NCBI RefSeq assembly: GCF_000803265.1
Contig: NW_014575400.1
Location: 1-64,000, forward strand
Direction: 5' to 3'
Length of the DNA: 64,000 nucleotides
From: Ordospora colligata OC4
Lineage: Eukaryota; Microsporidia; Ordosporidae
The notes beneath the pieces are model-generated. The model was not told the origin of the DNA. It worked only from the letters and a program-made list of their open reading frames with translations, and did not search any database. Shown piece after piece: positions 9,593 to 19,846 of the stretch; within the stretch, counting starts at the first letter, position 1, and the number at the start of each line of letters is the position of its first letter. The position numbers and the translations under genes are program-made.

Positions 9593-10267
9593 ATGATGAA
9601 GCAATGTAGCTACTGCGGCTTTAGAAGGATTGTTGCGCTGAACTCAAAATACTACTGCGAAGAGTGTGAAGTGTACTACACATATAGAAATAATAAACAG
9701 GAATACTCGAATTTTCCAATGGAAGAGACCGACCAGATTGCAGTCAAAAGTGGTTTATGCAAGAAGTGTGAGCCAAGGCATGAAAGTGGCAGATGTGTAT
9801 GCTGTAGGACGTTTCGGGAGTATTTTAAGAAGCTTCCATTCTGTAAGAAATGCAAAGAAAAAAATGAAAGATGCATTAAGAATGTGTTTTTCAGAAACTT
9901 CATACTCTACAAAACACATGATAGAGTGTTCCCAGTATTGCACATTATTATTTGTGTATTCTTGCTCTATTTTGTACGGAATAGCATTGTTTACAGCATA
10001 CCTGTGTTATTTCTAATTGAGTACCGCATTAAACGATCGCTTGGCATCTCAATGATTGCAAAGCTGGTTCTTGTAGCTGGAGTATTGCACTTATCATATG
10101 GAAAGCTAGTCTGTTATTTGTATTATATATACCTGATGATTTCCAGCAAGAAATGGCAATATAATGTTCCAATCAATCTAGATAAGCCTCCAAACGATCT
10201 CTTAAAGCATATACAGCATCTTTGTATAGGAAAATCAAGTACAGAATCAAAGCCACAAGTAAAATGA
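9593..10267 (+). CDS. Membrane protein with N-terminal zinc-ribbon cysteines, unknown
   Basis: The protein has 224 aa. The N-terminal 100 residues carry several CxxC pairs: CSYC, CEEC, CKKC, CVCC and CKKC. They look like two or three treble-clef or ribbon zinc sites. Hydrophobic segments follow near residues 115-133, 135-148 and 157-178, then a polar tail. I do not recognise the family. The cysteine-rich part may lie on the cytosolic or nuclear face of a membrane, but that is inference. The frame opens at 9566, but CCC at 9589-9591 lies one base before the ATG at 9593 (MMKQCSYC), so the shorter start is preferred. Confidence 0.6.
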   Translation: MMKQCSYCGFRRIVALNSKYYCEECEVYYTYRNNKQEYSNFPMEETDQIAVKSGLCKKCEPRHESGRCVCCRTFREYFKKLPFCKKCKEKNERCIKNVFFRNFILYKTHDRVFPVLHIIICVFLLYFVRNSIVYSIPVLFLIEYRIKRSLGISMIAKLVLVAGVLHLSYGKLVCYLYYIYLMISSKKWQYNVPINLDKPPNDLLKHIQHLCIGKSSTESKPQVK

Positions 10268-10334
10268 TCACTTCAATAAAACAGCCAACTTGTGCATTCA
10301 ATATAAAACTATCTGAATAAGAAGTAATTAAAAT

Positions 10335-11234
10335 TTATTCAACTTTGTGTTTCTTAGAGATATGCTCCTTGTCAGATTCATCGTCCTGATAATCATCAAC
10401 ACCAGCATCATCCTCCCAGTTTATTTCAAACGAGCTTATCACCGGTGGAATCATTAATTTCATTTCAATCAGCTTTTTATCAATTGAGTATCCACAATAC
10501 TCAAACACATCGCTACACTCACCATTAGATTTTTTAGAATGCTCTCCAACGCTCATATTCAGTTCTCTGTTTATTTCAGAATAAGAATCCGATCCAACTG
10601 CTTCTTCCATCTCCTCTGCTTCACCTTCAGATCCGTATAATCTTTTATTTCCATCAATAGCTCGTTGCTCTGCTTCTTCAATCAATGTCTTTGTTTCCTC
10701 TGTCTTTTTGTCGCCTTCACTGTCTTCCAAATCCTCTGATCCGTCTTCATCTTCATCTCCTTCGTCTTCTATATCATCTTCATCCTCATCAATGTCTTCT
10801 TCATCAACATCCTCCTCCTCCGTAATTTCTTCAGAATCATCTCCTTGCTCGTTATTCTCCAGTAAGCTGCTGGGAATGCCCGGATAGCTCACATCAACTA
10901 TATATCCGATCCTTACAAATTGTTGTCCCTTATACTTCCCGACTATAAGAATACTTGTCAAGCCAAACAGTTTGTTGAGTGGAATAAGATCCACGTTGGG
11001 TGCATCTGCCTCAATCGTAAACTCCACCTTTCCCTTCGGAATAGGCGCAACTTCAATCTCAGAAAGCACTTGGTCGTTCTTGTCTGAGTGCACATCCATG
11101 TTGTATAAGACAGTAAACTCCACTCCACTTTTTATCTCCTCAGCGCATGCCAGTTGAATCTTAAAAGTGAGAGGATCAACAAGTCGTTTTCCTGTCTCCT
11201 CAACCTCGATGCTTTTGAACTTTAAGTGACTCAT
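10335..11234 (-). CDS. ASF1: Histone H3-H4 chaperone ASF1 with internal acidic insertion
   Basis: The 299-aa protein carries the immunoglobulin-like ASF1 core in residues 1-120: VDPLTFKIQL, FTVLYNMDVHS, QVLSEIEVAPIPKGKVEF, then FVRIGYIVDVSY. ASF1 hands H3-H4 to assembly factors and is nuclear. In other fungi the core ends with a strand like FNIVWDN and a separate acidic tail follows. Here the matching final strand (ISSFEINWEDD, residues 267-276) comes after about 140 inserted residues, 122-260, rich in Asp and Glu. Only a short charged tail follows. The first ATG is at 11234; the longer frame starts with TTG. No CCC/GGG element is visible at this start. Confidence 0.85.
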   Translation of the reverse strand: MSHLKFKSIEVEETGKRLVDPLTFKIQLACAEEIKSGVEFTVLYNMDVHSDKNDQVLSEIEVAPIPKGKVEFTIEADAPNVDLIPLNKLFGLTSILIVGKYKGQQFVRIGYIVDVSYPGIPSSLLENNEQGDDSEEITEEEDVDEEDIDEDEDDIEDEGDEDEDGSEDLEDSEGDKKTEETKTLIEEAEQRAIDGNKRLYGSEGEAEEMEEAVGSDSYSEINRELNMSVGEHSKKSNGECSDVFEYCGYSIDKKLIEMKLMIPPVISSFEINWEDDAGVDDYQDDESDKEHISKKHKVE

Positions 11235-11311
11235 CCTACTTAGAAGGTGTAAATTTTTAGTATTTACATGGCTGTGCAAGTCAAAAATATTTTTTTATTC
11301 ACGCTGTAGCT

Positions 11312-14300
11312 ATGGCTATGGATTCATGCAGCATAAAAACCAAAACAAATGAACTGCACCGAGTCAAGGAATTCAGAGATCTGGTGAACAACATCAAAGA
11401 TTTTAGTGGAGATGAAAAGATTGCATTTGAGTACAAGCTTATTTTGTTCTTTGAGCAAGTTTTTGAAACATCTAAAAGTGACATTGTTAAGTATGTGAAG
11501 ATATATCATGATGCAGAGCCTAGATACCTGCATAAACAATCTTTAAGTATGTTTATGAAGAAAAACGAGTTGGTGAATGATTATGTTGCATCTGTGTTTA
11601 CTTGTATATCAGGTATTCTTCCGATTGGATTTGTTGAGATTCTCTTTGAAAACGAGTGTATATGCAAATACTATGATAAGGTACTACAGAGAATATACGG
11701 GAGTATGAAAAGAACCAGGAAAAGACTGGCAATTGAAGAGCATGATCCTTATGCTGTCAAAAGTATAAGCAAAGACACAATATCTAATATGATGAAATAT
11801 CCAGGACTGATGTTGTATTTTACAAAGCATATGATGCAGATGTCAGAAGATCAAAGAATACATTTGATAGTGAACTACCTGAAACGAGAAGATTTTGAAT
11901 ATTACCTGAATGTATTGGCTGATGAATGTAATGATGTGAAGTATAAAGAAGTGCTTGATGAGTATATCAATAATGGAGTTACAGCAGAAAAATCTGCAGA
12001 ATATCATGTGTTTATGAGCCTGTATCGATACATAAAGACAAGCAAAGATGATCAACTAATGTTCAAAAAAATACTCAGAAATTATAATGCAGTGAAATTT
12101 ATTGAGGACAGTATAGGCGAAATGTTTGTTAGTAGAACGATAGGATACATAGCATGCCGAGCGGATGAAGTTGAAATGTGCAGGCCAATTATATATTCAG
12201 TGTTGAAAGCGAGTGATTCTCGTGAAATTAGCGATATTGTGTGGAATGTACTGAAGGACAAGCGAATAATGTTTCTAGAATGCATTGAAAGATTCAAAGT
12301 GCCTATAGATCAAAGTCTTGCAAGCATTCTTATGCACTCTAAGGGTATTCATCAAAGTAAGCGGGTGTCCATATCTAAGGCAATGAGCTATGGAGAAGGA
12401 ATATATCGGAATGAAGCAGTGCAGTATATCAATGACATGTTTGTACTAAATGAAATAGTAGACATGGTTTTGAATACACAAGAAGATGAAAGAGATGTTC
12501 TATTGGAATGTATATACAGAAAGTCACTGTTAGGAGAATTTGATGCAAGAGTACTGCGCATTGAAGATGCAGAATGGATTGACAAGACTTTGGATGAAAT
12601 GTTCAAAACAATGGATCCTGGGATGTATGAGGTTTTAATCAGTAATAGGCCCGAGATGGCGTTTAATTACTGCTTTAGGCACCCTGAGCTGCGCAAAAGA
12701 TACTTTGATGGGGTTGATAAGATGAAATGCACTGTTGAAGAAGCAATATTCATACACAAGATCCTGAAGGAAGAATTTAACACCAAGAATAATTGTGATA
12801 CAATGGTTAATTCATATGCAGGTTTTGTATATAGAGATGAAAATATAGGGAATGAGATCTACATGGCCAGTGTACTTGCTAATCCAAAACAGATTGGAAA
12901 TACTCTTGAGTTTGTGTATCTTCTGACGTTGATTCGCCCGGATGACGCAAAATACTATTTTTGTGAATATTTCAAAGAGATCTGCTCTCATGCAAATTGC
13001 ATGTTGATGACTGAGAATGATTCATTGAGTGGAGGAGTGCATGATGTACTTGGATTTGATGACTTAAGAATGGTGTACTCGATACCTGTTTATAGAATGC
13101 TTGAGTATATTTTTTCAACACATTTAAAAGACAAGTATCTTGTTTATGCGACTATGGATGACCTGATTAATGCAATATACACTGGTGAACAATGCTTTAG
13201 ACTGCTGATACTGAAAGCCATGAATTCGAGTGTGGTTACTCCACAACATCTCGTTGATTTTATTGGCATGGTTACTGTTCTTATTCACGATTCAAATGGT
13301 CAGGTATGCCATGAAAGCCGAAGGCTTCTTATGGAGATTCCAGTTGCATCGCCTGAGCTGAAGTGCTTGAAGTCGCAAATGATTCAATCTATAATGGACA
13401 GAATATATGCAAAGTCATTTTTTGATGCATTTAAGACTCAGCAGTTCAATCATTATGTCTGCTTTAATGGACTGAATTTACTTGTACAAGCACTTAATAC
13501 GCATATGAAGGAGTTTCGCACGGATGTGTTTCCGATTCTGAAGAGTTTGAGGTTTTTTGTTCATCCTAATGATTTGAAGTCAGTAATACCGGTTATATTT
13601 GAGCATCTTTCATTATTTGTGATTGAAAATGCATTTTATAATGATGAGTGCTGTGAAGTTGTATCGTCTCTGATGAGATTTGGAGCACGCATATCATTTG
13701 AGAGTTTATTGAATAGTATAAGCCAGTCTCTTAGAGTTAATAAGTTTCTTGTGAAGAGTTTAAGGTCATGCTCGGAGGAAGTGATTGACGAGGTAATCAG
13801 TGAGATTATAAGAAGAGGATCAAATAAGCAGGAAGAATGCGAGTTTTACATAGAACCGTTCTTTCTTGCGTATGCACCCGAGCTTTCTGTTTTTGAAAAG
13901 TACATTCCTGTGTTTACGCCATTTCTCAAGAAACTCTTTGTAGATAGCGACCACACAAAACAAGAGATTGCATTCAAAGCATTTGAGACGATGGACGTGA
14001 CAGACTTTCTGTTGTATTGTTGTATTGTAGGGCAGTGGAAGTCGCGATTACAATGCATAGAACTTTTTGAAAAGAAAGAAGTTGCCGATAGTCGGATGTT
14101 GGCGATGCTTTTTATCCTTAGGAATGACATACACTCTACGTTGAGAAAGCGAGCATTTGAGATATGGAAGTCAAGAATATCTAACACAAATTTGGCGCTA
14201 AAAGATATCTACACGATTATTCTTGGATGCCTAAAATACCAAGGGTGCTCAGGATCATTTCATGATGCAATCGAAGGAGCATTGATTGATATAGTTGTAA

Positions 14301-15250
14301 AGTATACAAAGTATGCTGAAAAGTATGTTAGAGATGTTATAGAGCATATGGAATCAGGATGTGTTGATGATAATATAGCAAATCCATTGGGAACTGGAGA
14401 AGACCTGCATATGCTGAATAGTGTAAGTGAAAGCGAAGTTGTTGAAGCAATACTAATTGAATGTGTAAAGGCACAAAAGTGTGTTGATCTTGCACTAGAG
14501 TTTAGTATTCGTAAATGTTCAATAGGCATATTTAAACTATTGCTGAATAATTCTCAGTACAGAAGCAGAGTGATTGATGTGATTGGAGAAAGGATTGATG
14601 ACCCGGCCATTTGCCAGCTATTTCTAGGCAATGATCAGCTTGTGCATGACCTATTTTTAATGACTAAGAAGACGTTTCTATTCAAGTTTCTGAGTAATTT
14701 TCACAAGGCAAGTCTTGCAGAGCTTCTATTTGAGTCTGAGCATGAGAATGCAGAATACATCAAAGAGCTTATGAGATGCTCTGAACCATCCAAGAGAATG
14801 GAGCAGCTTTTGCTGGCACACAAGCCAATATACACGTCTATTTTGTATGGAAACCTTGAGAGAGCACAAGACTATGGAAGTGCTGTTGATCTATTCAAGA
14901 GAGCATTTGATGCGCTTGAATATATGGATCTCACACCGTTGATCAAAACTCAGTATCTAGAGTATTTATTGTGTGTTTCATATAAGAATGTAAATGAACT
15001 ACAGGAATTGGTTGATGTGCTGTGTACAGTAGATAGTATAAAAGCCTTAGAAAGACTGAATGAGGTTATTGGACATATGAATGTTAGAGATATCTTTGCT
15101 GTGTGTGGACACCTTCTACGAAACTATCTGTCATATGAAAAACGCGAGCCTGTGATTACTTGTCTTAAGACACTGGATAAAAAGTATCAGAATTCTTTGG
15201 GTGTTTTTGGATTGATGATTGATCGCATATTGCGTAATGATAAATACTGA
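11312..15250 (+). CDS. GCN1: Large HEAT-repeat protein, GCN1-like
   Basis: The 1312-aa protein is all helical with no membrane spans. Around residues 920-960 it matches the GCN1 HEAT pattern: LAMLFILRNDIHSTLRKRAF followed by EIWKSRISNT, like GCN1's RxDxxxxVRxxAxxxWKxxxxNT. Gcn1 binds ribosomes, including collided ones, and activates the eIF2-alpha kinase Gcn2. Yeast Gcn1 is about 2670 aa, so this copy is about half length and the N-terminal half is not alignable by eye. The assignment is moderate; another HEAT protein of the EF3 or importin type is possible. The ATG at 11312 is followed by an in-frame ATG at 11318. Confidence 0.6.
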   Translation: MAMDSCSIKTKTNELHRVKEFRDLVNNIKDFSGDEKIAFEYKLILFFEQVFETSKSDIVKYVKIYHDAEPRYLHKQSLSMFMKKNELVNDYVASVFTCISGILPIGFVEILFENECICKYYDKVLQRIYGSMKRTRKRLAIEEHDPYAVKSISKDTISNMMKYPGLMLYFTKHMMQMSEDQRIHLIVNYLKREDFEYYLNVLADECNDVKYKEVLDEYINNGVTAEKSAEYHVFMSLYRYIKTSKDDQLMFKKILRNYNAVKFIEDSIGEMFVSRTIGYIACRADEVEMCRPIIYSVLKASDSREISDIVWNVLKDKRIMFLECIERFKVPIDQSLASILMHSKGIHQSKRVSISKAMSYGEGIYRNEAVQYINDMFVLNEIVDMVLNTQEDERDVLLECIYRKSLLGEFDARVLRIEDAEWIDKTLDEMFKTMDPGMYEVLISNRPEMAFNYCFRHPELRKRYFDGVDKMKCTVEEAIFIHKILKEEFNTKNNCDTMVNSYAGFVYRDENIGNEIYMASVLANPKQIGNTLEFVYLLTLIRPDDAKYYFCEYFKEICSHANCMLMTENDSLSGGVHDVLGFDDLRMVYSIPVYRMLEYIFSTHLKDKYLVYATMDDLINAIYTGEQCFRLLILKAMNSSVVTPQHLVDFIGMVTVLIHDSNGQVCHESRRLLMEIPVASPELKCLKSQMIQSIMDRIYAKSFFDAFKTQQFNHYVCFNGLNLLVQALNTHMKEFRTDVFPILKSLRFFVHPNDLKSVIPVIFEHLSLFVIENAFYNDECCEVVSSLMRFGARISFESLLNSISQSLRVNKFLVKSLRSCSEEVIDEVISEIIRRGSNKQEECEFYIEPFFLAYAPELSVFEKYIPVFTPFLKKLFVDSDHTKQEIAFKAFETMDVTDFLLYCCIVGQWKSRLQCIELFEKKEVADSRMLAMLFILRNDIHSTLRKRAFEIWKSRISNTNLALKDIYTIILGCLKYQGCSGSFHDAIEGALIDIVVKYTKYAEKYVRDVIEHMESGCVDDNIANPLGTGEDLHMLNSVSESEVVEAILIECVKAQKCVDLALEFSIRKCSIGIFKLLLNNSQYRSRVIDVIGERIDDPAICQLFLGNDQLVHDLFLMTKKTFLFKFLSNFHKASLAELLFESEHENAEYIKELMRCSEPSKRMEQLLLAHKPIYTSILYGNLERAQDYGSAVDLFKRAFDALEYMDLTPLIKTQYLEYLLCVSYKNVNELQELVDVLCTVDSIKALERLNEVIGHMNVRDIFAVCGHLLRNYLSYEKREPVITCLKTLDKKYQNSLGVFGLMIDRILRNDKY

Positions 15251-15409
15251 TTTATGCTTAAAAGAGATTTGAGAATCCTCATGTGCTCATTTATTTTATG
15301 CTTAGAAGAGATTTTGGATTTCTGGAATATCGATTGCAATAAATATGGGTTGGTTTATTTGTGTATTTTATATAACAGCTTTTGCAACAATACAAATATT
15401 TTTCCGATT

Positions 15410-16300
15410 ATGAGTTGCATGGGGTTTTTAAAGATTGCAGAAAGGAAGTTAACGGCGGTGCCAACAGATTTGTGGATTACTGAGAGCAAATTGTATGTGA
15501 GCATGAAAAAAAACCACCTAGTTGAGACAACGCACGATATGTTAAGAGTCAGGTATATCCGCTTGAAAGAGAATGCAAGGACGATTGTTGGATGTGAAGA
15601 TGATTTGTTTATTTTTTCAGAGAAAGGAAGTATTTCTTCTTTGAATGTTATGATTGAAAATGCTAGAGAGGAAGTTAAGAAGGGAAATATGATTGTAAAT
15701 TCAGCAGTTTATGATAAACGCACGAAAAGCATAATAACTGGGACAAATAAAGGCAAGGTTCTGGTGATGAAGGATGGGCTTGAGGTATCGAAGAGAATGT
15801 ACGAGTCACAGTCTGGGGTTGTGAGTGTGTCTGTATCAAGTATGGGAATGATTGCATGTGCATACCAAATAGATTCTGTTATTCGAGTGTTTGACATGAA
15901 AAGTTCTGATGTGAGAAACATCAAGATTCCAAGTGGATTTCCACAAGCAGTTTGTTTTGAAGGACAATACCTGGCGATTGGATCAGATAAAGGAGTAGTT
16001 TATTTAGTGGATGAACTCAGTTTGAATGTGATTAAAAGTTTGAGCATTCCAAGTGCTGTGACATCGTTGTTTTTTAAGAACGGCCGCTTGATTGTTGGAG
16101 CAGAAGGTTTTTTGTATCTAATGAGTGTGAAGCATGGAGTTATAGAGATAATTGATAGCTATTGCTGTAATGGAGTAGTGAATATGATTGGCTCAAGCAA
16201 TGACTTCATAGTGATAATAACAGGAAAAGAAGGAAGGCTTGGACGATGGACAATAAATAAGAATTGGGAAAACAAGGTTGAGGTGTTGAAAATGAATTGA
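15410..16300 (+). CDS. WD40-like beta-propeller protein
   Basis: From the ATG at 15410 the protein has 296 aa. Repeated blade-like strands are visible: AVYDKRTKSIITGTNKGKVL, VSVSSMGMIACAYQIDSVIR plus VFDM, YLAIGSDKGVVYLV, and RLIVGAEGFLYLM. WD dipeptides are degraded. The frame is open back to ATG 15254, but those 52 extra residues are Cys/Leu/Ile/Asn-rich, show no blade pattern and lack conservation signals, so the internal ATG is preferred; ATG 15419 is a third option. The gene starts just after the GCN1-like gene on the same strand. Which propeller family it belongs to cannot be told. Confidence 0.55.
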   Translation: MSCMGFLKIAERKLTAVPTDLWITESKLYVSMKKNHLVETTHDMLRVRYIRLKENARTIVGCEDDLFIFSEKGSISSLNVMIENAREEVKKGNMIVNSAVYDKRTKSIITGTNKGKVLVMKDGLEVSKRMYESQSGVVSVSVSSMGMIACAYQIDSVIRVFDMKSSDVRNIKIPSGFPQAVCFEGQYLAIGSDKGVVYLVDELSLNVIKSLSIPSAVTSLFFKNGRLIVGAEGFLYLMSVKHGVIEIIDSYCCNGVVNMIGSSNDFIVIITGKEGRLGRWTINKNWENKVEVLKMN

Positions 16301-16599
16301 TCGGATATTGATTATTATGAGTACCTGCTATGCAATAATAAATAAAGAATGATGTTTAGAATTAGCTTATAATCAAACACTGTTTAGTTCTTAGGAGATA
16401 ATACTTGTAAAGAATAAGGCTCTATGTATCAATGCAGGTATTCAAGGAACTTTATTGGCATATGCATGAATTGAATGCTTGAGAAGATACGATTACGAAT
16501 TACAACTGAAACACAAAAAACCAATGATGATGTGAAGGATGCACTATAGGCCGTTTCAACTGGCGTTTGTGTTTTGCTATCACATTTAAAACATTTAGA

Positions 16600-17796
16600 A
16601 TGTTAAAACCATGCATGATGTCAGTTTGGGGAATGAACATCAGCTCTGTGCTTATGGGAAGTTTTTTGATAAGTGAGTTATCTGATAAGATGTATATTTC
16701 TCGCAAAGAGGAGTTAAGGCCATATCTTGAGCATTGCAAGACGGAGTATGAGTTTATTCCGAAAATAGACGACTACAATCTTGAGAAGCTGTTGGTGGTA
16801 TTCAGGCATGGCGCAAGAGCGCCTTTGAAAAATATCTCTGCACCATGGAAGGATCACAGTTGTGTAGCATGTGAGACTGAACAAGGAGCGATATCAAACT
16901 GCAAGACAAAGAAGTGTTCAGAAGATGGCGAATTGACAGAAAGAGGGTTTCTTCAGATGACTGATCTTGGAAGGTTTATAAAGAAAACATACAAGCGCTT
17001 CTTAGTGGATAAAGAAATTGAACTTGAACACATAAAGGCAAGAGCAACGAAGATCCCTAGAACGCAGTCATCTCTTGCTGGAGTCATTAAAGGTCTTACT
17101 GGAAGTAAACAAGTTAGTAATGTGTATATACCTGATTCAGATGATTCATTGATGAACAAGTTTGGATGTGTGACACCTGATGAGAAAACTGAGGCCAAAA
17201 AGCTGTTCCAAAAGACAAGCATACTTCTAGACAATGAAAAATATGTATATCATCCAAAACCACAGTACAGAGCTGATAATTACTATGCGAGCCTCTGTAG
17301 TGGTGTGGAGCTGGATTGTAAAGAACTGAATTGTAACATCAACAGTGTAGTGGATCACATGGATGCTGCAAACAAAGTATGGGAAAGAATGGCAGTCTCT
17401 GGATCGAAAGATAAGGCAAGCAGACAAGCGGTGTTCAAGGACTTTGCAAAGGATTTATTATCTGATATTGATGAGAAAAAGTATATTGTGCTTTACTCAG
17501 CTCATGACTCTTCTTTAGGATCGATCATGTCAGGATTAGACACAGGCATATCGAAATGGCCATCGTATGCATCTGCACTGTTTATTGAGCTATGGTGCAA
17601 CATGGGCGAGCAGTATATAAGAATGGTACTCAACAACAAGGTGATCAAGCCAAGAACATTTGCCGATGATTACATTCCCATAAATGAGTTCATAAGCTTT
17701 CTTAATGACATTTCATCCATAGGCAAAAAACAAGGACCTGAAAACCCAAATACAGGCAACAAAACACACAATATCATAAAACACAAGACTATTTGA
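16600..17796 (+). CDS. Histidine acid phosphatase, probably secretory
   Basis: The 398-aa protein has the histidine-phosphatase motif VVFRHGARAP with R69-H70-G-A-R-A-P and, near residue 306, the proton-donor motif SAHDSSLG. Both are diagnostic of the acid phosphatase branch, which hydrolyses phosphomonoesters through a phospho-histidine. The N-terminus up to about residue 30 is hydrophobic enough for a signal sequence or anchor. Several cysteines (CVAC, CKTKKC, CKELNC) suggest disulfides in an exported protein. The tail is rich in Lys, Asn and Pro. The longest frame starts with TTG at 16567; ATGs at 16600, 16615, 16618 and 16633 are all possible, and no CCC element chooses between them. Confidence 0.8.
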   Translation: MLKPCMMSVWGMNISSVLMGSFLISELSDKMYISRKEELRPYLEHCKTEYEFIPKIDDYNLEKLLVVFRHGARAPLKNISAPWKDHSCVACETEQGAISNCKTKKCSEDGELTERGFLQMTDLGRFIKKTYKRFLVDKEIELEHIKARATKIPRTQSSLAGVIKGLTGSKQVSNVYIPDSDDSLMNKFGCVTPDEKTEAKKLFQKTSILLDNEKYVYHPKPQYRADNYYASLCSGVELDCKELNCNINSVVDHMDAANKVWERMAVSGSKDKASRQAVFKDFAKDLLSDIDEKKYIVLYSAHDSSLGSIMSGLDTGISKWPSYASALFIELWCNMGEQYIRMVLNNKVIKPRTFADDYIPINEFISFLNDISSIGKKQGPENPNTGNKTHNIIKHKTI

Positions 17797-17903
17797 ATCC
17801 AAGACAGTTATAAACCATTCAAATTGCCAATACAATAATCTACCAAGTCAAATATAGATTTAGATCTCATGTAGTGATACAAACACATATAAAACAAATC
17901 CAT

Positions 17904-19076
17904 TTACTTCTTTTTATAATCCATCCTGGTTTCTAGCTTCTTTGTATTTGCTATTTTTCTGGCAGACTTTACAAAGTCATCGTGCTTTACATAATCCCTT
18001 TCATCCTTCAGGGCAATCATTCCAGCCTCAGTGCACACATTTCGAAGATCTGCGCCATTGAACCCTGCTGTCAGTTTCATAAGCATTTCATAGTCGATCT
18101 CCTCAATTGAGTTCATCTTCTTCGAATGGATCTTCAGTATTTCCTTTCTGCCTTGCTCGTTTGGAAGAGGTATCTCGATTTTCCTATCGAGCCTGCCAGG
18201 TCTCAGAAGGGCCGGGTCGAGAATATCAGGCCTATTTGTTGCCATGATCACCTTTACATTGTCAAGCTCATTGAACCCATCAAGCTGGTTCAGAAGCTCC
18301 ATCAATGTCCTCTGCACCTCTCTATCTGATGAGCTTGAGTCCTTAGACCGCTTTCCTCCAATCGCATCAATCTCATCCATGAATATTATGCATGGCGCCT
18401 TTCTCCTTGCATATGCAAACATTTCTCTTATCATTCTTGATGACTCCCCGATGTATTTTTCAATCAGTGCAGATGACACTACTTTCAAGAAGTTCACATC
18501 CATTGTTGATGCAACTATTCTTGCCAGCAGTGTCTTCCCTGTTCCTGGAGGCCCATACAGCAAAACACCTTTTGGCGCCTTAATTCCAACCCTCCTGAAT
18601 ATCTCTGGGTTTTTCAGTGGAAGCTCAATCACCTCTCTAAGCTCTCTGATCTGGTCTCTAAGCCCTCCAACAGACTCAAAAGATATGTCTCCTGGGGTTT
18701 CTTCTCCCATAGAGTATATCATCGGATCTACCTCCCTGGGTAACACAACCATGATTGTAAGCGTTGTTATATCAAGCGCTACACGTGTTCCTGTTGTTAT
18801 TTCTTTCCTATCGATTGCTTTCATGCATCCAACCACATATCTTGGCCCTTGACTACTCTTAACTATAAACTTTTCATCACTTAGATTTTCCAGAACCTCT
18901 CCAATGATATGTCCAACAGTCTGCAGTGCTTTAATATCCCTTTCACTCTTGTCAAACTGTTTCAGTGTTTGCTTGTATACCTCCTGCTCCATTTTAAGTG
19001 CCTTGTATGACTTTTCATTGTTGAGAAGTGCCTGTGCATATTCATCATAAAGCTTGTTTTTCTCTTCCTGAAACAT
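17904..19076 (-). CDS. RPT4: 26S proteasome regulatory ATPase Rpt4
   Basis: The 390-aa AAA ATPase matches the length of animal Rpt4 (about 389). It has an N-terminal coiled coil, an OB domain, and an ATPase with Walker A GPPGTGKT, Walker [14 protein letters not shown], and Arg-finger region [11 protein letters not shown]. The pattern [20 protein letters not shown] and the C-terminal [10 protein letters not shown] are Rpt4-like, corresponding to family KLESKLDYKP. It unfolds ubiquitylated substrates into the 20S core. The ATG at 19100 is upstream and in frame, but GGGG at 19082-19085 (CCCC on the coding strand) stands five bases before the ATG at 19076, so [10 protein letters not shown] is taken as the start. 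Confidence 0.93.
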   Translation of the reverse strand: MFQEEKNKLYDEYAQALLNNEKSYKALKMEQEVYKQTLKQFDKSERDIKALQTVGHIIGEVLENLSDEKFIVKSSQGPRYVVGCMKAIDRKEITTGTRVALDITTLTIMVVLPREVDPMIYSMGEETPGDISFESVGGLRDQIRELREVIELPLKNPEIFRRVGIKAPKGVLLYGPPGTGKTLLARIVASTMDVNFLKVVSSALIEKYIGESSRMIREMFAYARRKAPCIIFMDEIDAIGGKRSKDSSSSDREVQRTLMELLNQLDGFNELDNVKVIMATNRPDILDPALLRPGRLDRKIEIPLPNEQGRKEILKIHSKKMNSIEEIDYEMLMKLTAGFNGADLRNVCTEAGMIALKDERDYVKHDDFVKSARKIANTKKLETRMDYKKK

Positions 19077-19325
19077 TCGAAGGGGTTGGCACAACATCAT
19101 TTACGCATGTGCATATGTATCGCAGACAAAATCAACATGTTTATCAATCTCTATAAAATCATTGCACTTTGTTACAGTAAATAATGACACTATACAAATA
19201 TGCTTATAATTAAATATTTTCATGCGCATGATGCATTGTATATATATTTGTGGCGGTGTTATATGCATATATTTATGCTTTAGTGTGTAGACACACACTC
19301 AAATTGATCGAAATTGTCCCCTGGA

Positions 19326-19757
19326 ATGACAGAGTTCCATCCAAGCCTGTTCAGAAGAAAGTGTAAGGCTGAGGGACCAGCTGAAATTGATATGGCTACA
19401 AAGCCAGCACCTATTCCTCAAAACACGCTATATGAGGAGCCGTTAGTATCTCAGCACAGAGTTAAGAAGCGATATGTAACAGTGTATGGGTTTACTCCAG
19501 CGAATATGGAAACTGTTCTGGACATGATCAGGTCTTGCGGAGACATTCTTGAGATTGAGTATGGAAAGAATTGGGTGAATGTTCTATTTGGGGGCGAAGA
19601 TGGCATCAAAAAATGCCTGCGCATGAACACATCGATTGTTGGAGACGAAATGATTGGAGTGTTCAGACAGGGAGGAGGCGTAGTTGAAGACAAGGATATT
19701 TTTGTGAGACACAAAGGTATTTTTACATCGATGATGGAGTATTTTTTTGGAGATTAA
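19326..19757 (+). CDS. NUP53: Nup53/Nup35-type nucleoporin, minimal
   Basis: The 143-aa protein holds the atypical RRM (MPPN) of Nup53/Nup35: YVTVYGFTPANMETVLDMIR, then a GDILEIEYGKNWVNVLF strand pair and MIGVFRQG, residues 50-115. The C-terminal peptide GIFTSMMEYFFGD has the form of the membrane-binding amphipathic helix that ends Nup53 proteins elsewhere (EYIFGW-like). Nup53 links the inner ring of the nuclear pore to the membrane. Family members are 300-500 aa, so this copy keeps little beyond the dimerisation RRM and the terminal helix. The longest frame starts with TTG; the first ATG, 19326, follows CCCC at 19317-19320. Confidence 0.8.
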   Translation: MTEFHPSLFRRKCKAEGPAEIDMATKPAPIPQNTLYEEPLVSQHRVKKRYVTVYGFTPANMETVLDMIRSCGDILEIEYGKNWVNVLFGGEDGIKKCLRMNTSIVGDEMIGVFRQGGGVVEDKDIFVRHKGIFTSMMEYFFGD

Positions 19758-19846
19758 ATTGATGTTGACTACTTTGTAGTGTTAAGTGTATGAGCTATAC
19801 TACATGTGAATGAGATCATGCTTCGCAACAAGCACCCCTACAGAAG

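Noticed and set aside
15254..15409. N-terminal extension of the propeller gene
   Set aside because: The 52 residues look like translated intergenic DNA and have no blade pattern; ATG 15410 is preferred.
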